This document shows positions 9,291 to 17,829 of a DNA stretch of 64,000 nt, one piece after another. The DNA comes from Salinimicrobium terrae DSM 17865 (GTDB taxonomy: Bacteria > Bacteroidota > Bacteroidia > Flavobacteriales > Flavobacteriaceae). The stretch lies in assembly GCF_000424665.1 (NCBI RefSeq), contig NZ_AUKI01000011.1:496001-560000 (forward strand), given 5' to 3'. The notes under the pieces are model-generated. The model saw nothing but the letters and a program-made list of their open reading frames with translations. It was not told the origin of the DNA and did not search any database. A program made the position numbers and the translations under genes. How positions within the stretch are numbered: position 1 is the first letter of the stretch; each line of letters starts with the position of its first letter.

Positions 9291-10244
9291 TTATTTTCTA
9301 CCGATAACCTTTTGTGAAGCTTTTACAATAGCTTCAGCATTGAGGCCATATTTATCCATTAGCTGCTCGGGAGTTCCGCTTTCACCAAAAGTATCTTGTG
9401 TTGCAACAAATTCCTGGGGAGCAGGGTGATTATTTACCAGGACCCGGGCGACACTTTCACCAAGTCCCCCGAGGTAATTATGCTCCTCGGCGGTAACAAC
9501 ACACCTTGTTTTCTTCACAGATTTGAGAATTGCTTCGTCATCCAGAGGTTTAATTGTGTGAATATTTATTACATCACAAGAGATGCCTTTTTCTTCCAGT
9601 TGCTCTGCAGCTTTGATCGCTTCCCAAACCAGGTGACCTGTTGCAATTATGGTCACATCATTACCTTCCAGCAAATGAACAGCCTTTCCAATTTCAAATT
9701 TTCCATCTTCAGGTGTGAAATTAGCAACTTTAGGCCTACCAAAACGTAAATAAACCGGACCCTCATATTCTGCAATTGCAAGGGTGGCAGCTTTTGTCTG
9801 ATTATAATCACAAGTATTAATAACCGTCATCCCGGGCAGCATCTTCATTAATCCTATATCCTCAAGGATCTGGTGAGTTGCTCCGTCTTCACCAAGAGTT
9901 ACACCCGAGTGAGAGGCACAAATTTTCACGTTCTTGTCAGAGTAAGCAACACTTTGTCTTATCTGATCATACACCCTTCCGGTTGCGAAATTTGCAAAGG
10001 TTCCCGCAAAAGGAATCTTTCCACCAATTGTTAAACCGGCAGCCATTCCAATCATGTTGGCTTCAGCAATCCCTACCTGGAAAAAACGTTCCGGGTTTTC
10101 ATCAATAAAATCCTGCATTTTTAAAGAACCTACTAAATCTGCACAAAGAGCAACTACATTAGGATTGGTCCTTCCCAGTTCTGTAAGACCGGCTCCAAAA
10201 CCAGAGCGCGTATCTTTTTTACCTGTATCTGTATATTTCTTCAT
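9291..10244 (-). CDS. Transketolase, C-terminal subunit
   Basis: A 317-residue protein equal to the pyrimidine-binding and C-terminal domains of transketolase, encoded separately from the N-terminal half. It shows GLTELGRTNPNVVALCADL at the start and ERFFQVGIAEANMIGMAAGL, which carries the Glu that activates thiamine diphosphate. ASHSGVTLGEDGATHQILEDI matches the family substrate and cofactor loop. The C-terminal part has TIKPLDDEAI and EEHNYLGGLGE. Together with the gene 21 bases upstream it forms one enzyme moving two-carbon units between sugar phosphates in the pentose phosphate pathway. It lies in a transaldolase-transketolase operon just ahead of the xylan enzymes, which suggests co-induction for pentose use. 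Confidence 0.95.
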   Translation of the reverse strand: MKKYTDTGKKDTRSGFGAGLTELGRTNPNVVALCADLVGSLKMQDFIDENPERFFQVGIAEANMIGMAAGLTIGGKIPFAGTFANFATGRVYDQIRQSVAYSDKNVKICASHSGVTLGEDGATHQILEDIGLMKMLPGMTVINTCDYNQTKAATLAIAEYEGPVYLRFGRPKVANFTPEDGKFEIGKAVHLLEGNDVTIIATGHLVWEAIKAAEQLEEKGISCDVINIHTIKPLDDEAILKSVKKTRCVVTAEEHNYLGGLGESVARVLVNNHPAPQEFVATQDTFGESGTPEQLMDKYGLNAEAIVKASQKVIGRK

Positions 10245-10265
10245 TTGTTTTTTACTTTTTAAATT

Positions 10266-11108
10266 TTAATAGTCCCCCAGCGTTTCAGGATTTTGAGAAA
10301 GTGCTTTTTCAAGTTGTTCATCATTGGGAGCTTTCCCGTGCCAGGCGTGGGTGTGCATCATAAAGTCCACTCCGTGACCCATCTCTGTATGCATCAGAAT
10401 ACATACAGGTTTTCCTTTTCCTGTCCGGCTCTTTGCCTCATTTAATCCGTCGATCACCTGCTTAAGATCGTTTCCATTCTCGATCTCCATCACATCCCAG
10501 CCAAAAGCTTCAAATTTTGCCTTCAGGTTCCCCATTGGAAGTACATTATCTGTACTACCGTCGATTTGCTGTCCATTAAGATCTACAGTGGAAATTAAGT
10601 TATCCACCTTATTCCCGGCAGCGTACATAATAGCTTCCCAGTTTTGACCTTCCTGCAACTCTCCATCTCCATGCAATGTATAGACAAGATGAGAATCCTT
10701 ATTAAGTTTTTTAGCCTGCGCAGCTCCAATAGCTACAGACATTCCCTGCCCCAGGGATCCCGAGGCAACTCTTACGCCCGGTAAACCTTCATGAGTAGTA
10801 GGATGCCCCTGTAACCTTGAATCTATAAGTCTAAAGGTATTCAACTCTTCTACAGGAAAATACCCGCTACGGGCAAGAACACTATAAAATACCGGTGAAA
10901 TATGTCCATTGGAAAGAAAGAATAGATCCTCTCCTTTCCCGTCCATGTTAAAGTCAGGATTATGCTCCATCACTTCCTGATAGAGAGCGGTAAAAAATTC
11001 TGTGCAACCCAAAGATCCTCCGGGATGACCAGAATCTACCTTATGTACTTGTCTCAATATATCCCTTCGCACCTGTGTAGTGAAGGCTTCAAGTTTCTTA
11101 ATATTCAT
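10266..11108 (-). CDS. Transketolase, N-terminal subunit
   Basis: A 280-residue protein matching the thiamine diphosphate-binding first domain of transketolase. GHPGGSLGCTEFFTALY and GSLGQGMSVAIGAA are present. The classic GDG...N diphosphate/magnesium motif is visible as HGDGELQEGQNWEA followed by STVDLNGQQIDGS. EMGHGVDFM and WHGKAPND close the domain. It ends where a full-length transketolase would continue into its second domain, which is the next gene. The transaldolase stop lies 11 bases upstream. Split transketolases are an established variant in bacteria, so this is not a broken gene. Confidence 0.95.
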   Translation of the reverse strand: MNIKKLEAFTTQVRRDILRQVHKVDSGHPGGSLGCTEFFTALYQEVMEHNPDFNMDGKGEDLFFLSNGHISPVFYSVLARSGYFPVEELNTFRLIDSRLQGHPTTHEGLPGVRVASGSLGQGMSVAIGAAQAKKLNKDSHLVYTLHGDGELQEGQNWEAIMYAAGNKVDNLISTVDLNGQQIDGSTDNVLPMGNLKAKFEAFGWDVMEIENGNDLKQVIDGLNEAKSRTGKGKPVCILMHTEMGHGVDFMMHTHAWHGKAPNDEQLEKALSQNPETLGDY

Positions 11109-11119
11109 ATTCGTTTATT

Positions 11120-11767
11120 TTAAGATTTAGCGTCCTCTAAGAATTTTGCCAATCCGCTATCGGTCAGAGGATGTTTTAAGAGACCGTCAATGGAAGAAAG
11201 CGGACCTGTCATCACATCTGCTCCGAGTTTTGCACAATTAACCACGTGCATCGTGTGTCTTATGGATGCGGCCAGAATCTGCGTATCGAAATCATAATTA
11301 TCATAAATAAGCCGGATTTCCGAAATCAATTGAAGTCCGTCTGTAGAAATATCATCAAGCCTTCCCAGAAATGGAGAAACATAGGTTGCCCCTGCTTTGG
11401 CTGCTAATAAAGCCTGACCTGCAGAAAAAACAAGTGTACAGTTGGTACGTATCCCCTGGTCTGAGAAATATTTTATTGCCTTAATCCCTTCCCGTATCAT
11501 TGGCACTTTTACCACGATTTGAGGATGAAGCTCTGCCAGCTCCTCGCCTTCTTTTATAATCTCATCAAAGGTTGTTGCAATAACTTCTGCAGAAACATCT
11601 CCCTCTACTATCTCGCAAATTTTTAAATAATGCTTCAGGATATTGTCCTTGCCTTTAATTCCTTCCTTCGCCATGAGAGATGGGTTAGTTGTCACTCCAT
11701 CCAGCACTCCTAATTCCTGTGCCTCTTTAATGTCATCGAGGTTAGCTGTATCAATAAAAAACTTCAT
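11120..11767 (-). CDS. TalC-type transaldolase / fructose-6-phosphate aldolase family
   Basis: A 215-residue class I aldolase of the short transaldolase family. [16 protein letters not shown] and [13 protein letters not shown] form the standard start. Lys87 in QIVVKVPM is the Schiff-base lysine, and [32 protein letters not shown] is the usual middle segment. Length fits the roughly 215-residue TalC/MipB group rather than the 320-residue TalA/B type. It is first in the leftward operon with the two transketolase genes. The set would recycle pentose phosphates to hexose and triose phosphates. Transaldolase and fructose-6-phosphate aldolase cannot be separated with confidence here, but the operon partner favours transaldolase. 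Confidence 0.93.
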   Translation of the reverse strand: MKFFIDTANLDDIKEAQELGVLDGVTTNPSLMAKEGIKGKDNILKHYLKICEIVEGDVSAEVIATTFDEIIKEGEELAELHPQIVVKVPMIREGIKAIKYFSDQGIRTNCTLVFSAGQALLAAKAGATYVSPFLGRLDDISTDGLQLISEIRLIYDNYDFDTQILAASIRHTMHVVNCAKLGADVMTGPLSSIDGLLKHPLTDSGLAKFLEDAKS

Positions 11768-12147
11768 ATAATTATTTAATTTATATTTAAACTTCTAATA
11801 GTCAAATTTACTATAAGACAATAATAACAAATTTTCATGACAATTAAAAGCATATTTGCAGCTATTTTCACGCCTGATTACAAAAATAAATCAATTTCTA
11901 GAAGCAGAAAAGAAATCTCAAATTTCGAATAGATTATTAAGGTTCAATGAATTGAAGAGGAGGAACTGATTTTATTTTTTAATTCAAATGTAGATATACC
12001 CTTAAGCTCTAACAACAAGGAATTATATTAATAAAAAGTCGGGTAATGCATTTCGAAAAATATTAAAAAATAATATTAGGATTTGAAAGAATCGGTAAAA
12101 CAGGATCTGCAGGAAAGCCGTAAATTAGGGTTTCTAAAATGGAATAA
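11768..12147. other. Divergent intergenic region, 380 bases, between the two xylan runs
   Basis: An AT-rich gap between the transaldolase gene (leftward) and the CE2-like esterase gene (rightward). It holds a good leftward promoter candidate at 11803-11831. On the rightward side I find no clean TAnnTTTG; the nearest is TAGGATTTG with one extra base about 75 bases before the ATG. No open frame or RNA gene is evident. Confidence 0.6.
11803..11831 (-). promoter_or_regulatory. Candidate promoter for the transaldolase-transketolase operon
   Basis: On the minus strand TTTG (11831-11828) is followed after 17 bases by TAAATTTG (11810-11803). This matches the Bacteroidota promoter pattern TTTG / TAnnTTTG, with spacing slightly shorter than typical. 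The ATG at 11767 lies about 35 bases downstream, leaving a short A/T-rich leader without a Shine-Dalgarno sequence, as is common in this phylum. Confidence 0.5.
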
Positions 12148-13242
12148 ATGCGCCAAATAATTTTTATTCTCGCTCTGCTTTTTCTGAGCAGCTGCAAATC
12201 TGAACAAGCTTCTGAAAAAACCGTTCAAAATCAATATTTTGATGCTGAAAATGATAGTTTTATTTACTCTGGCCGCACCTTAAATTCATCTGAAGGTGAA
12301 AAATTGATAGCCTCTGCAGCTTCAGTAAAAGCAGACGTCTATGGAGATACAGTTACTGTCTTTCTCAAAAGTGATAATCTACAGCATCATTATGTGGCGG
12401 TAGAATTGAATAATGAATATCAGGGGCGGTTTAGAATTACCAAGGACACCTTGAAATTTGCCCTTCCTAACAGAGATTCAGTCAATACCCTGGCCATTTA
12501 CAAAGAAACTGAGGCCTCCAACGGAGCTATTATATTCAATGGCCTCAGGGCTCAAAATATGGAAAAGCCCGCTGAAGAAAAGCGGGCTAAAATTGAGTTT
12601 ATAGGAGATTCCATAACATGTGGTATGGGTGCAGATCCCAGTGAAATTAATTGTGAGGAAGGAGAATGGTACGATCAGCACAATGTTTACATGGCTTATG
12701 GCCCACGGGTGGCACGAATACTGGATGTAGATTTTGAAGTGAATTGTGTTTCGGGTATGGGGATTTACCGCAACTGGAATGATGAAGATCAACCGGTAAT
12801 GCCCGAAGTTTATCCTTATCTCCACCTCAATGGAAACCAGGGCAAAAGAGCTAAAATTAAAAAAGAGGATGCCCCCGATATTGTAAGTATAGCCCTTGGC
12901 ACGAATGATTTCTCTCTTGGGGACGGACAAAAAACCCGACTCCCTTTTAAATCTGAAAAATTTAAGGAAAATTATAAAACCTTTATCGAGTCTTTATTTG
13001 AAATATATCCTGAAACACAGATGGCCCTTCTCTCCAGCCCTATGACCGGAACAGAAGAGGGAAAAGAATTAATTCAAATTCTAAAGGAGATCAAAGAAGA
13101 ACTGGCAGATCATCCCATTGAAATTTTTGAATTTCAAAAAATGAATGCCGGGGGATGTACCGGTCATCCCAATGTTGACGATCACGAGGTCCTTGCCGAA
13201 GAACTAGTGCCTTTTTACCGGAACCTTCTAAATAAAAAATAG
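12148..13242 (+). CDS. CE2-like SGNH acetyl esterase, lipoprotein
   Basis: A 364-residue lipoprotein (lipobox ending LSSC, Cys16) with a two-domain layout. Residues about 35-140 form the small jelly-roll seen before the catalytic domain in CE2 esterases. Residues about 147-364 form an SGNH hydrolase. Ser155 sits in FIGDSITCG, the oxyanion Gly/Asn are in SGMG and LGTND (Asn253), and the catalytic His is probably His340 in CTGHPNVDDH. CE2 enzymes remove acetyl groups from xylan or mannan sugars. It is the first gene of a rightward run with an aldo/keto reductase starting 3 bases after its stop. Xylan deacetylation is the likely role, inferred from context. Confidence 0.87.
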   Translation: MRQIIFILALLFLSSCKSEQASEKTVQNQYFDAENDSFIYSGRTLNSSEGEKLIASAASVKADVYGDTVTVFLKSDNLQHHYVAVELNNEYQGRFRITKDTLKFALPNRDSVNTLAIYKETEASNGAIIFNGLRAQNMEKPAEEKRAKIEFIGDSITCGMGADPSEINCEEGEWYDQHNVYMAYGPRVARILDVDFEVNCVSGMGIYRNWNDEDQPVMPEVYPYLHLNGNQGKRAKIKKEDAPDIVSIALGTNDFSLGDGQKTRLPFKSEKFKENYKTFIESLFEIYPETQMALLSSPMTGTEEGKELIQILKEIKEELADHPIEIFEFQKMNAGGCTGHPNVDDHEVLAEELVPFYRNLLNKK

Positions 13243-13245
13243 ATT

Positions 13246-14244
13246 ATGGAACCATATACCGCGGCCGAAGACCGGTACGAGCAAATTCAATATCGCCGTT
13301 GTGGAAAAAGCGGAATTAAGCTTCCACTTCTTTCTTTGGGACTATGGCACAACTTTGGGAATACTACCAGTTTTGAGAATTCCCGGCAGCTTCTACGAAC
13401 AGCTTTTGACAATGGAATTACCCATTTCGATCTTGCCAACAATTACGGACCACCCTATGGGTCGGCCGAAATCAACTTTGGAAAAATTTTTAAAGAAGAT
13501 TTCCTTTCTTATCGCGATGAGCTGCTAATTTCTACTAAGGCAGGTTGGGATATGTGGCCCGGGCCATACGGTAATTTCGGCTCCAGGAAATATCTTATTG
13601 CCAGCCTGGACCAATCCCTGCAAAGAATGGGACTGGATTATGTAGACATTTTTTACCACCATAGACCCGATCCCGCCACCCCATTAGAAGAGACCATGGG
13701 TGCCCTGGATCAAATCGTGCGACAAGGAAAAGCACTATACGTTGGTGTTTCTCAGTATTCTGCAGGGCAAACTGCAAAAGCTGCAGAAATTCTCCGCAAC
13801 CTGGGCACTCCCTTCATAATTCACCAGCCCCGTTATAATATGTTTGACCGGTGGGTTGAAGACGGACTTCTTAACACTCTTGAACAAGAAGGTTTAGGCA
13901 GCATAGTTTTCTCTCCTTTGGAGCAGGGAATTCTTACTTCGAAATACCTTGACGGAATCCCCAAAGATTCCCGCGCAGCAATTGAAGGTGGATATCTGGA
14001 TCAAAATAAGATAACTCCCCAGGTCCTGAAGCAGGTTAAAGATTTAAATCACATGGCCGAGAATCGTAATCAAACCCTTGCACAAATGGCTATTGCATGG
14101 CTGTTAAAAGATCATAGAGTTACCTCGGTGCTGGTGGGAGTGAGTAAAGTTTCACAGCTAAAAGACAATATTGAAGGACTTCAAAACCTCCAGTTCAGTA
14201 AAGATGAAATTACCCGAATAGAATCTATTTTAAAGAAGGAATAA
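13246..14244 (+). CDS. Aldo/keto reductase, YghZ/GPR-like
   Basis: A 332-residue cytosolic aldo/keto reductase closer to the YghZ (L-glyceraldehyde-3-phosphate reductase) group than the one at 5185-6033. Catalytic residues are Asp62 and Tyr67 in FDLANNYGPPYGSAE, Lys98 in ISTKAGWDMWPGPYG and His138 or His139 in DIFYHHRPDP. The WDMWPGPYG loop and VSQYSAGQTAKAAEIL are typical of this group. It is tightly packed between two esterase genes, with 3 bases before it and 1 base after it, so co-translation is likely. The natural substrate is unknown; a sugar-derived aldehyde is a reasonable inference. Confidence 0.88.
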   Translation: MEPYTAAEDRYEQIQYRRCGKSGIKLPLLSLGLWHNFGNTTSFENSRQLLRTAFDNGITHFDLANNYGPPYGSAEINFGKIFKEDFLSYRDELLISTKAGWDMWPGPYGNFGSRKYLIASLDQSLQRMGLDYVDIFYHHRPDPATPLEETMGALDQIVRQGKALYVGVSQYSAGQTAKAAEILRNLGTPFIIHQPRYNMFDRWVEDGLLNTLEQEGLGSIVFSPLEQGILTSKYLDGIPKDSRAAIEGGYLDQNKITPQVLKQVKDLNHMAENRNQTLAQMAIAWLLKDHRVTSVLVGVSKVSQLKDNIEGLQNLQFSKDEITRIESILKKE

Positions 14245-14245
14245 A

Positions 14246-15625
14246 ATGAGAAAAATTACTTCCTTAATTCTCCTAACGCTCATGTCCACTGTCGAAGCTT
14301 TTTCCAATGTAAGCCTGCCTTCAATATTTTCAGATAATATGGTCTTACAGCGAAATGATGAAGTAAAAATTTGGGGATGGGCGAAACCCGGAGAAGTAGT
14401 AAGAATATCCACTACCTGGGCTGCCGACACCTTACAAACTAAAGTTGGAAACAATGGAACCTGGGAAATTCTTCTTTCTACGCCCGACGTTAGGGAGCCA
14501 CAGGAAATCACCATCAGCGGGTATAATACTGTGGTGCTCAAAAACGTGCTTTTGGGAGAGGTTTGGCTGGTAAGCGGCCAATCAAATATGGAATGGACTG
14601 CCGCTGCAGGGATTGATAATGCTGAAGAAGCTATTGCCGGTGCAGAAAATGACCAAATAAGGTTTTTTACTGTACTAAATAGAACAGCATCATGCCCACA
14701 ACAGGATCTCGATGGAGAATGGAGAGCCAGTACTCCCGAAACGATGAAGCATTTTAGCGCAGTTGCCTATTTCTTCGGAAAAAAACTTAACGAAGAGCTT
14801 GGTGTGCCCGTAGGCCTTATAAATTCCAGTTGGGGCGGTACTCCTGCTGAAGTATGGATGCCGGCGGAAATTATAGAGAAAAATGAGGAGCTTTCCCGCG
14901 CAGCTAAAATGTTACCTGAAGTTGAATATGGACCGAGAGATCCGGGTATGTTGTATAACGCCATGATCTCTCCACTAACTCCTTTTAAGCTCGCGGGTAT
15001 ACTTTGGTATCAGGGAGAATCGAATACAGAAAATGCAGATCATTATGAACAGATCTTCTCAGCTCTCATAAATTCCTGGCGCCAAAAATGGAATTATGAA
15101 TTTCCTTTCTATTACGCCCAGATAGCTCCTTATGATTACGGCGACAACTTCTCGGGTGTGAAAGTGAGAGATGCACAGCGTAGGGTGCTTAAAATGCCAA
15201 AAACGGGCATGGTTATGACCAGTGACATTGGTGATTTAGACGATATCCACCCGCGCAATAAAAAAGGTGTGGGTCTTCGCTTTGCCAATCTCGCCTTACA
15301 TGAAATTTATGAAAAAGAAACAGCTGCTTATTTTCCCCTTTTTGAGAGGGTAGAAAAAAAGGGGAGCAAACTCCAGATTTATTTTTCTCATGCCGACGAA
15401 CTAGAACTGAATTCACAAGATAAAAAGTCTCAATTTGAGGTGGCAGGGACAGATGGAAGATTTGAGCCCGTGAAGATGAAATTAAAAAACAATTTTATTG
15501 AACTGGATGTAAAAAATATTCAGGATCCAAAAGCAGTGAGATATTCCTGGGGAAATACCAGTGTCTCAAATATTTTTAATGATGCAGGACTTCCGGCCTC
15601 AAGTTTTACTGAAGAAATTAAATAA
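14246..15625 (+). CDS. Sialate-O-acetylesterase-type (SASA, CE20-like) esterase
   Basis: A 459-residue secreted esterase with a signal peptide ending near VEAFS. An N-terminal beta-domain (SIFSDNMVLQRNDEVKIWG) leads into an SGNH-type catalytic region. Ser113 lies in LVSGQSNMEW. GLINSSWGGTPAEVWMP and GILWYQGESNTENA are family hallmarks. Asp332 and His335 in DIHPRNK complete the triad. Bacteroidota relatives in hemicellulose loci deacetylate xylan or xyloglucan oligosaccharides, so a CE20-like xylan acetylesterase is more likely than a true sialate esterase. A purine-rich AAAGAAGGA inside the previous gene could serve as ribosome site. Pairing with the CE2-like gene suggests two esterases acting on different acetyl positions. 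Confidence 0.88.
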   Translation: MRKITSLILLTLMSTVEAFSNVSLPSIFSDNMVLQRNDEVKIWGWAKPGEVVRISTTWAADTLQTKVGNNGTWEILLSTPDVREPQEITISGYNTVVLKNVLLGEVWLVSGQSNMEWTAAAGIDNAEEAIAGAENDQIRFFTVLNRTASCPQQDLDGEWRASTPETMKHFSAVAYFFGKKLNEELGVPVGLINSSWGGTPAEVWMPAEIIEKNEELSRAAKMLPEVEYGPRDPGMLYNAMISPLTPFKLAGILWYQGESNTENADHYEQIFSALINSWRQKWNYEFPFYYAQIAPYDYGDNFSGVKVRDAQRRVLKMPKTGMVMTSDIGDLDDIHPRNKKGVGLRFANLALHEIYEKETAAYFPLFERVEKKGSKLQIYFSHADELELNSQDKKSQFEVAGTDGRFEPVKMKLKNNFIELDVKNIQDPKAVRYSWGNTSVSNIFNDAGLPASSFTEEIK

Positions 15626-15673
15626 AGAATAAAATTCCGGAAAGCCTTATCTTTTCCACTTAATTGTAAATTA

Positions 15674-16564
15674 ATGAAAATACCCTCCAGCCTGTTTTTT
15701 GTCACAATTCTATTCAGCGTTACCGGAAGGGCGCAGGAAAACAACTTAATATCAGAAGGCGCTGAATTGCAGCTAGTTTCTGACGGATTTGAATTTACCG
15801 AAGGCCCTGCTTCCGATGCTGAGGGGAATGTTTATTTCACAGATCAACCCAACAATCGCATACATAAGTGGTCTGTTGACAAAAATGAAGTTTCTGTTTT
15901 TATGGAAGAAGCAGGTCGGGCAAACGGACTTTACTTTGACGCTGAAGGTAATCTCTACGCCGCTGCCGATAAACATTCTGAGATCTGGAAGATTAACAAT
16001 AAAAAGGAAGTCACCGTTCTGCTTGAAGGATTCCGGGGAAAAAGACTTAACGGACCAAATGACCTTTGGGTCGCTCCCGACGGCGGAATCTTTTTTACAG
16101 ATCCCTTTTACAAAAGGGATTACTGGACTCACAGCGAACAACCTATAAAAGAGCAACGGGTGTATTACCTCACGCCAAATCGTAAAGGATTTTTTATCGC
16201 TGCCGATGGTTTAGTAAAACCCAATGGGATCATTGGAACTCCCGATGGCCAAACCTTATTTGTAGCCGATATTGAAGACAATAAGACCTGGAAATACAGC
16301 ATAGGTAAAGATGGAAAACTGGAAGAGAAAACGCTTTTTACTGAAATGGGATCGGACGGGATGACCTTAGACGAGCAGGGAAACCTTTACCTCACCGGAG
16401 ATGGAGTAACGGTCTTTAACAAAGAGGGAGAGAAAATTCTTCATATTCCAATCGATAAGTACTGGACTGCCAATGTCACTTTTGGTGGGAAGGATAAAAA
16501 AACCTTATTTATCACGGCCATGGATTCCCTTTTCAGTCTAAGGCTGAATGTTTGCGGGGTGTAA
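15674..16564 (+). CDS. Secreted SMP-30/gluconolactonase-family lactonase
   Basis: A 296-residue six-bladed propeller of the SMP-30/Gnl/LRE family with a signal peptide ending at GRAQ. Motifs include FEFTEGPASDAEGNVYFTD, with the metal-binding Glu, then GPNDLWVAPDGGIFFTDP, with the Asn-Asp that coordinates calcium, and GSDGMTLDEQGNLYLTGDGV near the end. These proteins hydrolyse sugar lactones such as gluconolactone or xylonolactone. Export to the envelope is suggested by the signal peptide. It is the last gene of the esterase operon, 48 bases after the SASA gene, and is followed by a strong terminator. A lactonase acting on aldonic or uronic lactones from xylan processing is an inference. Confidence 0.85.
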   Translation: MKIPSSLFFVTILFSVTGRAQENNLISEGAELQLVSDGFEFTEGPASDAEGNVYFTDQPNNRIHKWSVDKNEVSVFMEEAGRANGLYFDAEGNLYAAADKHSEIWKINNKKEVTVLLEGFRGKRLNGPNDLWVAPDGGIFFTDPFYKRDYWTHSEQPIKEQRVYYLTPNRKGFFIAADGLVKPNGIIGTPDGQTLFVADIEDNKTWKYSIGKDGKLEEKTLFTEMGSDGMTLDEQGNLYLTGDGVTVFNKEGEKILHIPIDKYWTANVTFGGKDKKTLFITAMDSLFSLRLNVCGV

Positions 16565-16588
16565 TTTTACCTTAAATGATTTTACAAG

Positions 16589-16622
16589 AAGACCTTTCAA
16601 AATGGCATTTTTGAAAGGTCTT
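16589..16622. terminator. Bidirectional intrinsic terminator between lactonase and manA
   Basis: A perfect 14-base stem AAGACCTTTCAAAA / TTTTGAAAGGTCTT encloses a 6-base loop and is followed by TT and a short T run on either strand. It lies between two convergent genes. Its core closely resembles the terminator at 35227-35269. Confidence 0.85.
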
Positions 16623-16641
16623 TTAGGTTAATCTTTCTGAT

Positions 16642-17613
16642 TTAGGCTACATAAACCTCAAGAAGTTCTGCCCCTTTAGAAGCTATTTTTACTTCCGTAA
16701 TCTCTGCGGCAAAAAGAAGCGTCTCGCCTTGAACTATTCTTTCTGAATTACCATCAACACAGATCTCAGCCTCCCCGCTTACACACATATAAATCACGAA
16801 GGAATCCAAACCTGAATAATCCTGGATTATATTCCCCTTTACAGGAAGAAAATTGGTGGTAAAGTATTCACAGGCGGCAATACTAGAAGACTTATTCTCT
16901 ACCCGGGAATATTTCAACTTGAAATCCTCCTTTTTCTCAAAATCTATCGCGTCCAGAGCAAGATCTGTATGAAGTTCCCGGGACTTCCCCTGATCGTCCA
17001 CCCTATCCCAATCGTAAATTCGATAGGTAATATCTGAAGTTTGCTGGATTTCAGCTAAGAGAACTCCGGCGCCAATGGCGTGAACTTTGCCGGTGTTGAT
17101 AAAGAAGGAATCTCCTTTTTCCACTTTTTCAAAGTTCAGTAAATCGGTGATCTTTCCACAATTGAGGTGCTCAAGATAATCCTCTTTGGAAATGCTCTTT
17201 TTGAAACCTACGTTGATCTCTGCCCCTTCATCTGCCTGCATGATGTACCACATTTCGGTCTTTCCAAAGGAATTGTGCCGCTTTTTGGCAATGTTGTCAT
17301 GTGGATGCAACTGAACAGAAAGTTCGGTTTTGGCATCTATAAACTTGATCAAAAGGGGAAATTCGGCACCAAACTTTTTGTAGTTCTTCTCCCCTAACAG
17401 TCGCTCTTTATACTCCTCTAAAAGGGCATTTAAAGTCTGCCCTTTTAAAGAACCATTTCCGACAACAGATATATCACCCTTAACACCCGAAATTTCCCAG
17501 CTTTCGCCGGTATTTTCGGAAGTTGAAGCCTTATTTAGAATTTGTTTCAATTTATTTCCACCCCAGATCTTTTCCTTAAGAATGGGTTCAAATCGGATTG
17601 GGTAATTCAGCAT
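16642..17613 (-). CDS. manA: Mannose-6-phosphate isomerase, class I
   Basis: A 323-residue zinc-dependent cupin isomerase converting mannose-6-phosphate to fructose-6-phosphate. LKEKIWGGNKL opens the protein. Zinc ligands lie in FIDAKTELSVQLHPHD (Gln101, His103) and GKVHAIGAGVLLAEIQQTSDITYRIYDWDR. Length fits the short bacterial type. There is no signal peptide. It is not in the mannan operon but lies about 18 kb from it. It could also provide mannose-6-phosphate for sugar-nucleotide synthesis. The convergent terminator at 16589-16622 ends it. Confidence 0.95.
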   Translation of the reverse strand: MLNYPIRFEPILKEKIWGGNKLKQILNKASTSENTGESWEISGVKGDISVVGNGSLKGQTLNALLEEYKERLLGEKNYKKFGAEFPLLIKFIDAKTELSVQLHPHDNIAKKRHNSFGKTEMWYIMQADEGAEINVGFKKSISKEDYLEHLNCGKITDLLNFEKVEKGDSFFINTGKVHAIGAGVLLAEIQQTSDITYRIYDWDRVDDQGKSRELHTDLALDAIDFEKKEDFKLKYSRVENKSSSIAACEYFTTNFLPVKGNIIQDYSGLDSFVIYMCVSGEAEICVDGNSERIVQGETLLFAAEITEVKIASKGAELLEVYVA

Positions 17614-17829
17614 TTAATATTCTTTAAAACAACAAAGATAGTTATTGCTGCAGGAATTGATCTCACAGGAATTAAGGTTCTAACTAATTTAAAATGATTT
17701 ATAAAATCTGCAAAATACATTCCCATGCCCCCCTCCTGGTCAAAAGAGTTTCTAAATTAGAATCAGACATCTTTAGTTTAGTTCAGATATATATTATTTC
17801 CGTATTTTCTTAACTTCTCCCGAGAAAAA

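Noticed and set aside
9291-11108. Transketolase broken into two pieces by mutation
   Set aside because: Both halves end at normal domain borders, with a 21-base spacer and separate starts. This is the known split form.
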